Source: Devosia equisanguinis | GTDB taxonomy: Bacteria; Pseudomonadota; Alphaproteobacteria; Rhizobiales; Devosiaceae | NCBI RefSeq assembly: GCF_900631955.1 | Contig: NZ_UZWD01000053.1 | Span: forward strand, 1 to 32,568 | DNA: 32,568 nucleotides | Direction: 5' to 3' | Part shown: in pieces, positions 8,330 to 17,382 of the stretch | How the letters are laid out: every line of letters starts with the position of its first letter | How positions within the stretch are numbered: the stretch's first letter is position 1 | Notes under the pieces: model-generated | Seen by the model: only the letters and a program-made list of their open reading frames with translations | Database searches by the model: none | Told to the model about the DNA's origin: nothing | Position numbers and translations under genes: made by a program

Positions 8330-9535
8330 ATGAACTCTGTTCGCCTTTTGACGGCGTCCAGCATGCTTGCCGTCTTCGCGGCCGGCCCGGTGCTGGCGGC
8401 GCCTGTCGACGACTTCTTTGAACGCCTCAATGCCTGGCTCGAGCCCATTGGCGGCTCGGTGACGGCGAGCGTGCCCATCGGCAAAAGCAAGGCCGGTCCA
8501 CTGACCCTGAAGGACGTGGCCCTGATCGCTCCGAACAACACCACGCCGCTCGGCGCCTCGGTGGAGTTCGGTACGGTCACCACCCTGGATGGCGACCTGA
8601 TGCTGGTGGACAGCATCGTCATCAACAAGTTCGATCACACCAATGATGATGTGCGGGTCAGCGCTGACAAGATTACCCTGTCGAACGTATTGCTGCCGCC
8701 CCTGGACGCCACCGCCCCCTATCTCTTTGCCCAGATATTGGGTGGAGTGGCGGTGGAAAATCTGCTCGTCGACGACGGCGTCTCCACCGCCGATATTGAT
8801 CTCCTAAGCTTCGTTCTCAATGCCGATCCCGAAATCGGCACCACCAGCCCCACCGCGTTCTCGGCCATTGTCGAGGTCGTCGGATTGACCATGCCTGAAC
8901 AAGCGCTGCGCGCCTTCGACCTGGATAAACTGGCGGGTTGGGAAGACTATCTGCTCGACCAGCAGGCCGACATTTATCTGCCGATCCATTGGGACACCAC
9001 CAATGGCAATTTGACCGTGGCCGACTTCGAGTTCTCCACCGACACCCTCGGCACCTTCGCCGTCGGCGTACAGCTCGGTGGTGTCACCATGGACGTGTTG
9101 AGCGAGCTCGCCGCACTGGGCGCCGACCAGGCCGATGGTTCGCCTTCCGACCTCTCCGGCCTGCAGGCCACGGCCGTCCGGCTGATGAGCCAGCTCACCT
9201 ATAGCGCCGGCAAGCTGGTGATCACCGATGGCGGCGTCGTGGACTTCATGCTCAACGCAGCCGCCACCGAACGCAAGACCACGACCGAACAGGCCATTGC
9301 CGCCGCCATCGACGCTGTCGACGATGGGCTCTCTTCGATCAAGGCCTCCGACACTCTGGTCGAGCAGGCCACCCAGTCCCTTGCCCTGCTGCTAGAGGAA
9401 GGCGGAACACTCGGCATCGATGCCTTCCCTGAAAAGCCGGTCAGTATTCTCGAGCTTGCCGCCCTCGGTCAGACGCCGGCGGCCCTGATCGACCGGCTCG
9501 GCGTGGAAGTCGTGCATGTTGAGGGGGATGAATGA
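8330..9535 (+). CDS. Secreted protein of unknown function, first of a paralogous pair
   Basis: I do not recognise a named family. The 401-residue product starts with a clear signal peptide (hydrophobic about 5-22, cleavage near VLA-AP at 23-24), so the mature protein should be periplasmic or secreted. The mature sequence opens with APVDDFFERLNAWLEP, is rich in alternating polar/hydrophobic stretches that suggest beta structure, and has no cysteine after the signal peptide. It aligns end to end with the next gene: APxDDFF, VTTLxGDL, SNVLLPPL against ADVLLPPL, and a C-terminal PxSxLELxAL. The start was chosen at 8330 because GGAGG is at 8317-8321. The stop overlaps the next start (ATGA). No catalytic motif is evident. 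Confidence 0.85.
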   Translation: MNSVRLLTASSMLAVFAAGPVLAAPVDDFFERLNAWLEPIGGSVTASVPIGKSKAGPLTLKDVALIAPNNTTPLGASVEFGTVTTLDGDLMLVDSIVINKFDHTNDDVRVSADKITLSNVLLPPLDATAPYLFAQILGGVAVENLLVDDGVSTADIDLLSFVLNADPEIGTTSPTAFSAIVEVVGLTMPEQALRAFDLDKLAGWEDYLLDQQADIYLPIHWDTTNGNLTVADFEFSTDTLGTFAVGVQLGGVTMDVLSELAALGADQADGSPSDLSGLQATAVRLMSQLTYSAGKLVITDGGVVDFMLNAAATERKTTTEQAIAAAIDAVDDGLSSIKASDTLVEQATQSLALLLEEGGTLGIDAFPEKPVSILELAALGQTPAALIDRLGVEVVHVEGDE

Positions 9536-10710
9536 ACATGCGTAACCTGCTGATTTCCATTGCTGCCACCGCACTGCTGGCTGTCCCGGTCCAGGCGGCG
9601 CCGATCGATGACTTCTTCGCGCGCGCCAACCAATATCTGGCTGAACTTGATGGCTCGCTGAGTTACGCCATTGGACCCGGCTACGATGCCAACACCACTG
9701 GCCTGCAGCCCCTGGTGCTCACCAGCCCGGACGGCACCGCCGTCACGCTGGGCGAAAAGGCCTATGTCAGCTCGGTCACTACCTTGCCCGGCGATCTGCT
9801 CTACGCCCAGGGGCTGCACATCTCCAATTTCGACCGCACCCAGGACGGCACGCGCGTGCGTATTGGAGGGTTGATCGCCGATGTGTTGCTCCCGCCATTG
9901 GGCATGACAGATCCGATGCTGCTGGCACAGGGGATTTCGGGCCTGTCGCTCTTCGACTTTACCCTCGAAAGTTCCGGCGTAACGGTCAGCTTCGATAGCG
10001 CCAGCTACTTCCTCAACGTCTTGCCCGAGCGCGGGTCGGCCGACCCTTCGACCTATGAGGCAAGTGTGGCGCTGGAAGGCTTTCTCGTAACCGAAGCGTT
10101 ACTAGAACAGGTCGATGCACCGCAAGTGCTCGCCCCTTTGATCGGCCGCAAGGTCGACCTCGACATCCGCTTCAATTGGCGGCGCGATGCCGGCGCAATC
10201 GATCCGTTCTCGGTCGAAATTGGTTCACCCGACTTCGGCGACCTGGCCTTCAGTGTTGGGCTCAACGGCATTACCCAGGAGCTGCTAGCGGCGCTGGTGG
10301 AAATGGGTCAGCAGCGCGCCACCGGTAGCGATGGGGCTGCCCTGCAGGCCAAATTGATCCCGCTTTTCAGCCAGGTGACCGTTTCGGCCCTGTTCTCCGG
10401 CCTTTTCAACGAAGGCGGCGCTGCGATCCTGCTGGAACAGATGGCGCAGGAAACCGGCCAGTCGAGCACCAAGACCATCCAGTCCGCCTCCACCGGGTTG
10501 CGTGACATGCTGCTCGCCAATGGTTTGGACACCCTGGCGCTGCCGGCCGGCGATGCGCTCTCGGCGGCTCTCTCGGACGGCGGCGGCGTCATCATCTCCG
10601 GGTATCCGGCCACCCCGCCCAGCGTGCTCGAACTGATCGCTCTGCAGACGCCCAAGGCCATCGCCGAACGGCTGGAACTGCAGGCGAAATACGACGAGCC
10701 GAGCCGCTGA
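9532..10710 (+). CDS. Secreted protein of unknown function, second of a paralogous pair
   Basis: The 392-residue product has a signal peptide (cleavage near VQA-AP, residues 21-24) and a mature start of APIDDFFARANQYLAEL, closely parallel to the preceding protein. Shared blocks include VTTLPGDLLYAQGLHISNFD, VLLPPLGMTDP, and the C-terminal PPSVLELIAL. By eye the two proteins are clearly related but well below 50% identical overall, implying an old tandem duplication. The start overlaps the previous stop by 4 bases, so they should be co-translated and may work as partners. No enzyme motif, membrane segment or lipobox was found, so the function stays open. Confidence 0.85.
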   Translation: MNMRNLLISIAATALLAVPVQAAPIDDFFARANQYLAELDGSLSYAIGPGYDANTTGLQPLVLTSPDGTAVTLGEKAYVSSVTTLPGDLLYAQGLHISNFDRTQDGTRVRIGGLIADVLLPPLGMTDPMLLAQGISGLSLFDFTLESSGVTVSFDSASYFLNVLPERGSADPSTYEASVALEGFLVTEALLEQVDAPQVLAPLIGRKVDLDIRFNWRRDAGAIDPFSVEIGSPDFGDLAFSVGLNGITQELLAALVEMGQQRATGSDGAALQAKLIPLFSQVTVSALFSGLFNEGGAAILLEQMAQETGQSSTKTIQSASTGLRDMLLANGLDTLALPAGDALSAALSDGGGVIISGYPATPPSVLELIALQTPKAIAERLELQAKYDEPSR

Positions 10711-10806
10711 GACAGATACGGCGCTAAAAATTCGCCGGCGGGTCGGAAATCGGCTTGCCGACGATGCAGCAAAGGGTGGAGAACCGGCAGAAATCCGCCG
10801 CTTTGC

Positions 10807-10834
10807 TGTGGGAGCGCCGCGCTGCGGCTATACT
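10807..10834 (+). promoter_or_regulatory. Weak candidate promoter upstream of parC
   Basis: TATACT at 10829-10834 is a good -10 element. The upstream TGTGGG at 10807 is a poor -35 with 16-base spacing. It would start transcription about 30 bases before the parC ATG. Confidence 0.25.
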
Positions 10835-10868
10835 CTGCTCCTGATTCGTTCTCACGAGTGTGCCGTCC

Positions 10869-13169
10869 ATGTCCGATGCCGATACCAAACCGCCTGCCGA
10901 CGACCAGCGGATCGTCGATCTCAAGCAGGCGCTTGAAGAGCGGTATCTGAGCTACGCGCTCTCCACCATCACCCAGCGCGCGCTGCCCGATGCGCGTGAC
11001 GGACTGAAACCCGTGCATCGGCGCATCATTCATGCCATGCGCCTGCTCAAGCTCGATCCGGGCCAGGGCTACAAGAAAAGCGCCCGTATCGTCGGCGACG
11101 TTATCGGTAAATTCCACCCCCATGGCGACCAGTCGATCTATGACGCTCTGGTGCGTCTGGCCCAGGATTTCGCCCTGCGCTATCCGCTGGTCGATGGGCA
11201 GGGCAATTTCGGCAATATCGACGGCGATAGCCCGGCGGCCATGCGCTACACCGAAAGCCGCATGACCGATGTGGCGACGCGCCTGCTCGAAGGCATCACC
11301 GAGAATGCCATCGACTTCAAGCCGACCTATGACGGCGAGGACGAAGAGCCCATGGTGCTCCCGTCCAACTTCCCCAACCTTCTGGCCAATGGCTCCACCG
11401 GCATCGCCGTGGGCATGGCTACTTCGGTGCCGCCGCACAATGTGGTCGAGCTCTGCAACGCCGCGCTCAAGCTCATCCACAATCCTGCTGCCACCACCGA
11501 GGAACTTGTCCATACCGATCTAAGCGCCCCGCCGAGCATGGACGATCTGGTGCGCGGTCCCGATTTCCCCACTGGCGGGCAGCTTGTGGAAAGCCGCTCC
11601 TCCATCGTCCATTCCTACGAGACCGGTCGCGGTGCCTTCCGCCTGCGTGCCATCTGGCACAAGGAAGAAAAGGGCAGGGGCGTCTACCAGATCGTGGTGA
11701 CGCAGATCCCCTATGGCGTGCAAAAGTCCCGCCTCGTCGAAAAGATCGCCGAACTGCTGCTGGCCAAGAAGCTGCCGCTTCTGAAGGACGTGCGCGACGA
11801 AAGCGCCGACGACATTCGTCTCATCCTCGAGCCGCGCGCCGGCACGGTCGATGCCGTTATTCTCATGGAACAGCTGTTCAAGCTGACCGAACTCGAGCTG
11901 CGCTTCCCGCTCAACCTCAACGTGCTCGACAAGGGCACGGTGCCGCGCGTCATGAGTCTGGCCGACGCGCTGCGCGCCTGGCTCGATCACCGCAAGGTGG
12001 TGCTGGTGCGCCGCAGCCAGCATCGGCTGGAGCAGATCGCCAACCGCCTCGAAGTGCTCGAAGGCTATATCATTGCCTATCTCAATCTCGACGAGGTGAT
12101 CCGCATCATCCGCGAGGAGGACGATGCTAAGGCCAGCCTGATTGCCACCTTCGAGCTGACCGACAACCAGGCCGAAGCCATTCTCAACATGCGCCTGCGC
12201 TCGCTGCGCAAGCTCGAGGAAATGGAGCTGCGCAAGGAGCATTCCAACCTCACCGACGAGAAGGGCAAGCTCGAAGCTCTTCTGGCCTCTGACAAGCGGC
12301 AGTGGGGCGAGATCGCCAAACAGGTCGAGGGCCTCAAGAAGGCCTATCCGCTGTTCGAAGCCGATGGCACCACCCCGCACGCCCTCGGCGCCCGTCGCAG
12401 CATTTTCGGCGACGCCCCCAATGCCGACGCCGCCGAAATTACTGAAGCCTTTATCGAGCGCGAGCCGATCAGCGTCATCCTCTCCGAAAAGGGCTGGATC
12501 CGCGCCCCGCGTGGCCACAATGCCCCGGTGGACGAAAAGGGCTTCAAGACCGGCGACCGGCTGAAGCTCGCGATCAACTGCGAGACCACCGACAAGCTCC
12601 TGATGCTCACCACGGGAGGGCGGGTCTATACGCTGGGGGCCGACAAGCTGCCCGGCGGCCGCGGGCAGGGCGAGCCGGTGCGCATCATGGTCGATATCGA
12701 GGAGGGGCAGGACATTGTCGACCTCTTCGTCTATCGCCCGGGCGCCAAGCGCATCATCGCGTCATCGGGCGGTTACGGATTTATCGTCGGCGAGGACGAC
12801 CTCGTCGCCAATACCCGCAAGGGCAAGCAGATCCTCAATGTTTCGGCGCCTGACGAGGCCCGCCTGATCGTGCCCTGCGATGGTGATCGCGTCGCGGTCA
12901 TCGGGCAGAACCGCAAGCTTCTGGTCTTCCCCATGGCCCAGCTCGCCGCCATGAGCCGCGGCAAGGGCGTCCGCCTACAGCGCTATAAGGATGGCGGCAT
13001 TTCCGACCTCAAGACCTTCTATGCCGCCGATGGCCTGACCTGGACCGACTCCTCGGGCCGCACCTACTCCAAGCCGATGGAAGAGTTGACCGACTGGCTC
13101 GCCGACCGCGCCACCGCCGGCCGCCAGCCCCCCACCGGCTTCCCACGGAACAACCGCTTCGTCGGCTGA
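10869..13169 (+). CDS. parC: DNA topoisomerase IV subunit A
   Basis: The 766-residue type IIA topoisomerase subunit decatenates daughter chromosomes with ParE. The catalytic tyrosine is Tyr127 in [10 protein letters not shown], and [15 protein letters not shown] (81-95) is the helix that contains the quinolone-determining positions. A winged-helix/tower/coiled-coil core is followed by a C-terminal beta-propeller domain from about residue 520 ([20 protein letters not shown]). The ParC rather than GyrA assignment rests on overall length and on the absence of a GyrA-box QRRGGKG motif. The ATG at 10869 begins MSDADTKPP; a GTG 9 bases earlier is possible, and neither has a strong Shine-Dalgarno. 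Confidence 0.93.
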   Translation: MSDADTKPPADDQRIVDLKQALEERYLSYALSTITQRALPDARDGLKPVHRRIIHAMRLLKLDPGQGYKKSARIVGDVIGKFHPHGDQSIYDALVRLAQDFALRYPLVDGQGNFGNIDGDSPAAMRYTESRMTDVATRLLEGITENAIDFKPTYDGEDEEPMVLPSNFPNLLANGSTGIAVGMATSVPPHNVVELCNAALKLIHNPAATTEELVHTDLSAPPSMDDLVRGPDFPTGGQLVESRSSIVHSYETGRGAFRLRAIWHKEEKGRGVYQIVVTQIPYGVQKSRLVEKIAELLLAKKLPLLKDVRDESADDIRLILEPRAGTVDAVILMEQLFKLTELELRFPLNLNVLDKGTVPRVMSLADALRAWLDHRKVVLVRRSQHRLEQIANRLEVLEGYIIAYLNLDEVIRIIREEDDAKASLIATFELTDNQAEAILNMRLRSLRKLEEMELRKEHSNLTDEKGKLEALLASDKRQWGEIAKQVEGLKKAYPLFEADGTTPHALGARRSIFGDAPNADAAEITEAFIEREPISVILSEKGWIRAPRGHNAPVDEKGFKTGDRLKLAINCETTDKLLMLTTGGRVYTLGADKLPGGRGQGEPVRIMVDIEEGQDIVDLFVYRPGAKRIIASSGGYGFIVGEDDLVANTRKGKQILNVSAPDEARLIVPCDGDRVAVIGQNRKLLVFPMAQLAAMSRGKGVRLQRYKDGGISDLKTFYAADGLTWTDSSGRTYSKPMEELTDWLADRATAGRQPPTGFPRNNRFVG

Positions 13170-13210
13170 ATTTTGTACCGCGATATGGACCCTGCGGCCA
13201 AGGAGGTCGG

Positions 13211-13561
13211 ATGACCGTCAGACGTGTGGTCGCCAATATCGCCACCGAGCAATTGGACCTCGCCAGGGCCTTTTATGGCGACCTGCTGGGCATGAGCATC
13301 GGCATGGACCATGGCTGGATCATCACCTTTGTCGGTGAAGGCCAGTCCAGCCCGCAGCTTAGTTTTGCAGTCGAAGGCGGATCGGGCACGCCGGTACCGG
13401 ACCTCTCCATCGAGGTGGACGACCTTGAATCTGTCCTCGCGCGCCTTGGCCAGGCCGGCTATCGGCCCGAATACGGTCCGACGACCGAACCATGGGGCGT
13501 CAGGCGCTTTTTCGTGCGCGACCCGTTTGGCCGGCTTCTCAATATTCTCAGCCACCTCTGA
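13211..13561 (+). CDS. VOC (glyoxalase/bleomycin-resistance-like) superfamily protein
   Basis: This 116-residue protein has the two-module beta-alpha-beta-beta-beta pattern of the vicinal oxygen chelate fold. It opens with RRVVANIATEQLDLARAFYGDLLGM and ends with the usual FFVRDPFGRLLNILSHL. Members include glyoxalases, dioxygenases and drug-binding proteins; the sequence does not say which applies here. It starts at 13211 directly after AGGAGG (13201-13206), a very strong Shine-Dalgarno with rather close 4-base spacing. It follows parC by 41 bases and may share its transcript. Confidence 0.85.
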   Translation: MTVRRVVANIATEQLDLARAFYGDLLGMSIGMDHGWIITFVGEGQSSPQLSFAVEGGSGTPVPDLSIEVDDLESVLARLGQAGYRPEYGPTTEPWGVRRFFVRDPFGRLLNILSHL

Positions 13562-13685
13562 ACCGGATTCAGCGTCTCAACCGATCCGCCTAAGCCACTC
13601 AACGGAATCGCAATTCCCCACCCATTGCGACACCCAAAGCCTTGTTGCAGGAGAGGCGCAGCCGCTCTAGTCTGCTTATGCGCAC

Positions 13686-13707
13686 CAGCATTATCCCGGC
13701 AATGCTG
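13686..13707. repeat. Inverted repeat upstream of the HTH-TPR regulator gene
   Basis: CAGCATT (13686-13692) and AATGCTG (13701-13707) form a perfect 7-bp inverted repeat with an 8-base centre, 53 bases before the gene at 13760. It could be an operator (possibly for self-regulation) or an mRNA hairpin; nothing in the sequence decides. Confidence 0.35.
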
Positions 13708-13759
13708 CGCTGCGGAACATGCGACCGCGTCGGTTTAGTGGTTTGTGGGTAGCAGGCAC

Positions 13760-15133
13760 ATGAACACGTCCGAAGCCCGCAAGGCGGGCGCGCATCGGCT
13801 CTCCGGCTGGCAGGCCATCGCCAATTATTTCCAGCGTAATCCCAGCACCGTGCGCCGCTGGGCGGCCGAGCATGGACTACCCATCCATCGCCCCGCCGGC
13901 ACCATGGCCCGCAAGGGCGCCGCTGTCTTCGCCTATCCCGAAGAGCTCGACGATTGGCTGCGGCGCTTCACGTCCGGCGCCGCCAATACCAACCCTGCCA
14001 GCGGTCAACAGCCTCTGCCCGACGCCCCAATGTCGCCACCCGCCCCCCCGCGCATAGGCCCGTCGCTAAAAATTCTTGCCTTTGGAGCCGCTGTCGCCGC
14101 GCTTGCCCTGGTTACCCCGCTTCTTCTGAGCCTCGGCGACGCTTCGTCGCGACCGCAACCGGACGTGCCGGCCTCGAGCGAAGTCAGTCGCGATCTCTAT
14201 ACCGACGCCGTCTATCTCGTCGAAAAGCGCACGCCCGATAGCGTCACCCAGGGCGCGGCCATTCTCCAGCAATTGACGCGCAGCGAGCCCGCCAACGTCC
14301 TCGCCTGGACGCAACTGGCCACCGCTTACAATCTCATGGTCGAATATGGCGAGATCGACGCCGCTACCGGCTATCAGCGCTCGCACGACGCCGCTCAACG
14401 CGCTTTGGAGTTGGACTCCACCCTCGCGCAAGCCATGACCGTGGTGGCTGATATCGACTTCTTCTGGCTGCGCGACCTCAAGGCCGGCCTCGCGCGCTTC
14501 GAGCAGGCGCTGGTACGCGATCCCGGCGATGTACAAACCCTGCATTGGTATGCGTCGGCCCTGGCACTATCCGGCGAACCCAGTCGCGCTCTAGTCGAAA
14601 TCCGCAAGGCCAAATATGCCGACCCCAATTCCCGCTCCATTCGCGTATCGGAGGCGATCATTCTTCTGGCGGGAGGGCAGGCGGCGGCAGCGCGCGAGGT
14701 TCTGCAAAGCCTCGTTCGCCACGAGCCATCCTACCGTAACCCCTATCGATTTCTGGCCTTTGTCGAACTCCGCCGCCAGAATTACGAAGCCTACCTCGCC
14801 GCCTGGACCCAGCGCTTTGCCCTGACGCATGACGCAGAAGGGCAGAAAGTAGTCGATGCCGGGCGCCGGGGCCTGGCAGAAGGCGGGCCCGACGGCATGC
14901 GCAGTGCCATGGCCGCCGCGGTTTCAGGCGAGGACGTACGCACCGCCCTCGAGCCCTATTTCCTCGCCCATGTCGATGCACTTGCCGGCTCACCGGCAGA
15001 CGCCATCGCCTCGCTCGCGCGCATCGAGACCCGGCACGCCTTTTACTATTCCATCGATCCCGCCTTTTTCCACCTCCGCCAGGACGCAGAGTTCCAGGAG
15101 GCCCTGCGCAGCATGAAACTGCCTGTTCTCTAA
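13760..15133 (+). CDS. Predicted membrane-anchored HTH regulator with periplasmic TPR domain
   Basis: The 457-residue protein has an N-terminal DNA-binding-like domain (about 13-68), with RLSGWQAIANYFQRNPSTVRRW resembling a MerR/excisionase-type helix-turn-helix and a following wing ending VFAYPEELDDWLRR. A Pro-rich linker follows (78-98), then one membrane segment (about 102-126, LKILAFGAAVAALALVTPLL) and a helical TPR-like C-terminal region (about 165-440). The predicted topology is HTH in the cytoplasm and TPR outside, which resembles CadC/ToxR one-component sensors in plan but uses a different HTH type. There is no catalytic domain. ATG 13760 was chosen; a GTG at 13745 is also in frame. 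The target genes are unknown; a self-regulatory role is speculation. Confidence 0.75.
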   Translation: MNTSEARKAGAHRLSGWQAIANYFQRNPSTVRRWAAEHGLPIHRPAGTMARKGAAVFAYPEELDDWLRRFTSGAANTNPASGQQPLPDAPMSPPAPPRIGPSLKILAFGAAVAALALVTPLLLSLGDASSRPQPDVPASSEVSRDLYTDAVYLVEKRTPDSVTQGAAILQQLTRSEPANVLAWTQLATAYNLMVEYGEIDAATGYQRSHDAAQRALELDSTLAQAMTVVADIDFFWLRDLKAGLARFEQALVRDPGDVQTLHWYASALALSGEPSRALVEIRKAKYADPNSRSIRVSEAIILLAGGQAAAAREVLQSLVRHEPSYRNPYRFLAFVELRRQNYEAYLAAWTQRFALTHDAEGQKVVDAGRRGLAEGGPDGMRSAMAAAVSGEDVRTALEPYFLAHVDALAGSPADAIASLARIETRHAFYYSIDPAFFHLRQDAEFQEALRSMKLPVL

Positions 15134-15164
15134 GCGGATAGGGCGGGACAAGGCCGCACTGTGC

Positions 15165-15611
15165 CTACATGCGCTGGCACGCATAAAGCTGGCGGTTCAT
15201 CACATAGCTGCCGGATGGGTCGCGCTGCTCGTAATTGTAGCTCATCGTCCTTCCATCAGCGCCCGGCTGCGCCAGCATGATCAGCATTTCCGGCATGGTG
15301 CCGAACTGGGATTGCTGCATGCCCTGGGCCTGCGCCATGAAGTGCCCCTGATCGACCTTCCACTGGCCTTGCACCTGGAACTGGGTCTGCCCGCCAATGC
15401 CCACATAGGCGCCTTGCGCCTCCATGCCGCCGCCCGGATACACCCCCATCACATACTGTTTGACGTAGCCGCTGGTGCGCTGCCCCTGCTGGTTGAGTTC
15501 GGTATAGGTCATCTCGCACTGCCAGTTGCCTTCGAACTGTGCCAGGCTGGGCATGGTGCCGGCCAGCATGCCGGCAAGAACGAGTGCCGCAATCGGAATT
15601 TGTCTGCTCAT
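15165..15611 (-). CDS. Small secreted protein with two cysteines, unknown function
   Basis: I do not recognise the family. The 148-residue product has a signal peptide (hydrophobic about 6-25, cleavage near SLA-QF). The mature protein is about 120 residues, Gln/Gly/Met rich, and appears to be beta-structured: QFEGNWQCEMTYTEL at the start and a C-terminal LYACQRM. Its only two cysteines lie near the two ends of the mature chain and could form a disulphide. The start at 15611 follows GAAGGG. It begins 10 bases after the metallopeptidase-like gene, so the two are almost certainly one operon. It may be a substrate, inhibitor or partner of that protein, which is inference only. Confidence 0.75.
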   Translation of the reverse strand: MSRQIPIAALVLAGMLAGTMPSLAQFEGNWQCEMTYTELNQQGQRTSGYVKQYVMGVYPGGGMEAQGAYVGIGGQTQFQVQGQWKVDQGHFMAQAQGMQQSQFGTMPEMLIMLAQPGADGRTMSYNYEQRDPSGSYVMNRQLYACQRM

Positions 15612-15621
15612 GATACCCTTC

Positions 15622-17106
15622 TCAGTTGAGGCCAAGGCTGGCCTTGGTGATCCCTTCGGGTTCCGCCACGGTCCAGAAGAAGTGCTCTATGCCCTCCCAG
15701 CACATCACGATCCGCGCATTCTGCGGGTCGTAGAAGGCGTTGGCGGTGCCGCAATCGGCAAAGACGATGTCGAGGTCGCGCTGCCAGACCAATAGGGTCT
15801 CGATATTGGCTGCGAACTCCTCGAACAGGTGCAGGTTTTGCAGTTCGGTCTGCAGCCCCTTGCCGAAAGATGTCTGGGACGGCTGGTACGACACCTTGAG
15901 CGCGGCGCCCTTGGCGTTGGCGGGTTGCATGCCGGGATATTCGCCGCCCTGATTGCGGGCAAAGGGCTGCACGATCAGTTCCCAGGCCCGATTGCGCTTG
16001 GCGAAGTCGACCTCGCAGCGGCTGCGCTCCCGATCCGGGAACTGCACCCGGTCGGCCAGCCCCTTGAAATAGGTGGGCGACGATCCGTAGATGATGCAGA
16101 GCGTGTTGCGGAACCGCGCTTCGCCGGCCGAGTGCTCGTCATACCAGGGCAGCTCCATCCCCTGCTGCTTGGAGCGCGAGGCGTCGTGATACCAGAGCAG
16201 GGTAGAATAGCTCACCATCTCGGTGAGGAACGCCACCATGTCGGGCGCCATGCCCTGCGTATCCCTGAGCATCGACGACAGCACCAGCGCCGAAAATTCG
16301 TCCACCGTGTCTTCTTCCGAACCGGTTGCGGGAATGCCGAGTTCCCCGATCATGGCGTGGCCCAGTTCGTGGGCGAACACGCCCAGCGCGCTGCCCAGCA
16401 TCATCGCCGAGATTTTTCTCTGCGTTTCGCTGACCGGGCCAGACGTCTTGCCGCCTCCGGGCAATTCGGGGGGACCATCCCCCCCCGGCAATTCTGGCGG
16501 TCCCTGGTTGGTCTGCGCAAATTCTGGCAATGTATTGAGCGGCGCCCAGTCGGCCATGCCTTGCTTCCAGGCGAGGCTGGTGCCGGTAATCTGGCCCGCG
16601 GCCAGCGCCTCGAGCACCTGCTGGCGGGTGACCGGGCCGATCGGTTGCCCGTTGACCCCGACATAATAGCCGCCGTCATCCCCTCCCGTAGGCCCAGGTT
16701 GCGGCCCCGGCTGAGGTTGAGGCTGTGGCTGTGGTCCCAGCCCGGGCTGCGGGGTGACGCCACCGCCGCCGCGCATGAACACATATTCCTCCATGCCCTG
16801 GTCGCCCATGATGCCGATGGTAATGCCCTGTGGGCTGTGCAGCGCCTGAAATTGTACCTGCTGGCCATTACTGAACGTCAGCACGCCGGTGACATTCTCA
16901 CCACCATCGCTCTGGCCATTGAGTGTGCCGCTGGTCTGGCCAGACAATTGGCCGGTCACCGTGCGCCCTGATTGCTGCAGGCTGAGATTGATACCCTGCG
17001 CCGCCCCGCTCCCGGAATACTGCCCGGTCATATGGTCGGCCCGCGCCGCCACCATGAAGACCAGGCTCGCCAGGAGCATCACCACCAGCCGCGTAACTTG
17101 GGACAT
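15622..17106 (-). CDS. Secreted DUF4344-like putative zinc metallopeptidase with GYF-like domain
   Basis: The 494-residue protein has a signal peptide (about 1-23), a beta-rich Gly/Gln domain (24-112), a low-complexity Pro-Gln linker (119-140), a GYF_2-like domain (about 146-196, YYVGVNGQPIGPVTRQQV), a duplicated GPPELPGG linker (203-218), and a C-terminal domain with FAHELGHAM. The HELGH zinc motif is at 246-250, followed by EED at 264-266; this spacing matches the DUF4344 putative metallopeptidase family. Zinc binding and Glu247 catalysis are predicted, not shown. GYF domains bind Pro-rich peptides, and the protein's own Pro-rich linkers are possible ligands. The start at 17106 is preceded by a strong GGGAGGGG. 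It is the first gene of a two-gene unit. Confidence 0.82.
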   Translation of the reverse strand: MSQVTRLVVMLLASLVFMVAARADHMTGQYSGSGAAQGINLSLQQSGRTVTGQLSGQTSGTLNGQSDGGENVTGVLTFSNGQQVQFQALHSPQGITIGIMGDQGMEEYVFMRGGGGVTPQPGLGPQPQPQPQPGPQPGPTGGDDGGYYVGVNGQPIGPVTRQQVLEALAAGQITGTSLAWKQGMADWAPLNTLPEFAQTNQGPPELPGGDGPPELPGGGKTSGPVSETQRKISAMMLGSALGVFAHELGHAMIGELGIPATGSEEDTVDEFSALVLSSMLRDTQGMAPDMVAFLTEMVSYSTLLWYHDASRSKQQGMELPWYDEHSAGEARFRNTLCIIYGSSPTYFKGLADRVQFPDRERSRCEVDFAKRNRAWELIVQPFARNQGGEYPGMQPANAKGAALKVSYQPSQTSFGKGLQTELQNLHLFEEFAANIETLLVWQRDLDIVFADCGTANAFYDPQNARIVMCWEGIEHFFWTVAEPEGITKASLGLN

Positions 17107-17382
17107 GGTCCCCTCCCGTGCATGTGGCGGCCGCGACACTGGCGCCCTCCAAGGCATGCGCCAATCCGCCCCCACCAGGCTCGACATGTCTAAAACACTA
17201 TCAATCCCAGCGGCTTGGGTGGATGGTGCAACTACGCTGAAGAATGCCTATGAACGCTCATTTGCCGCCAACCACGGCCGTCACCTCCGCTTTGCCGCGT
17301 TCAGGGCCCGACGCCGTGGGACGATGCGGAACAAAGCCCTCGCCACCCCGTTTATCTCTGTCATCGGAACGAGGAGAGGGCA

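Noticed and set aside
16440..16760. Possible CRISPR or minisatellite in the proline-rich coding region
   Set aside because: The repetition is codon-level Pro-Gln and GPPELPGG duplication within one reading frame, with no spacer-repeat structure.
17107..17382. Search for promoter or RNA gene in the gap between the metallopeptidase and ku genes
   Set aside because: No convincing promoter pair, terminator or structured RNA was seen apart from the two strong ribosome-binding sites at its ends.
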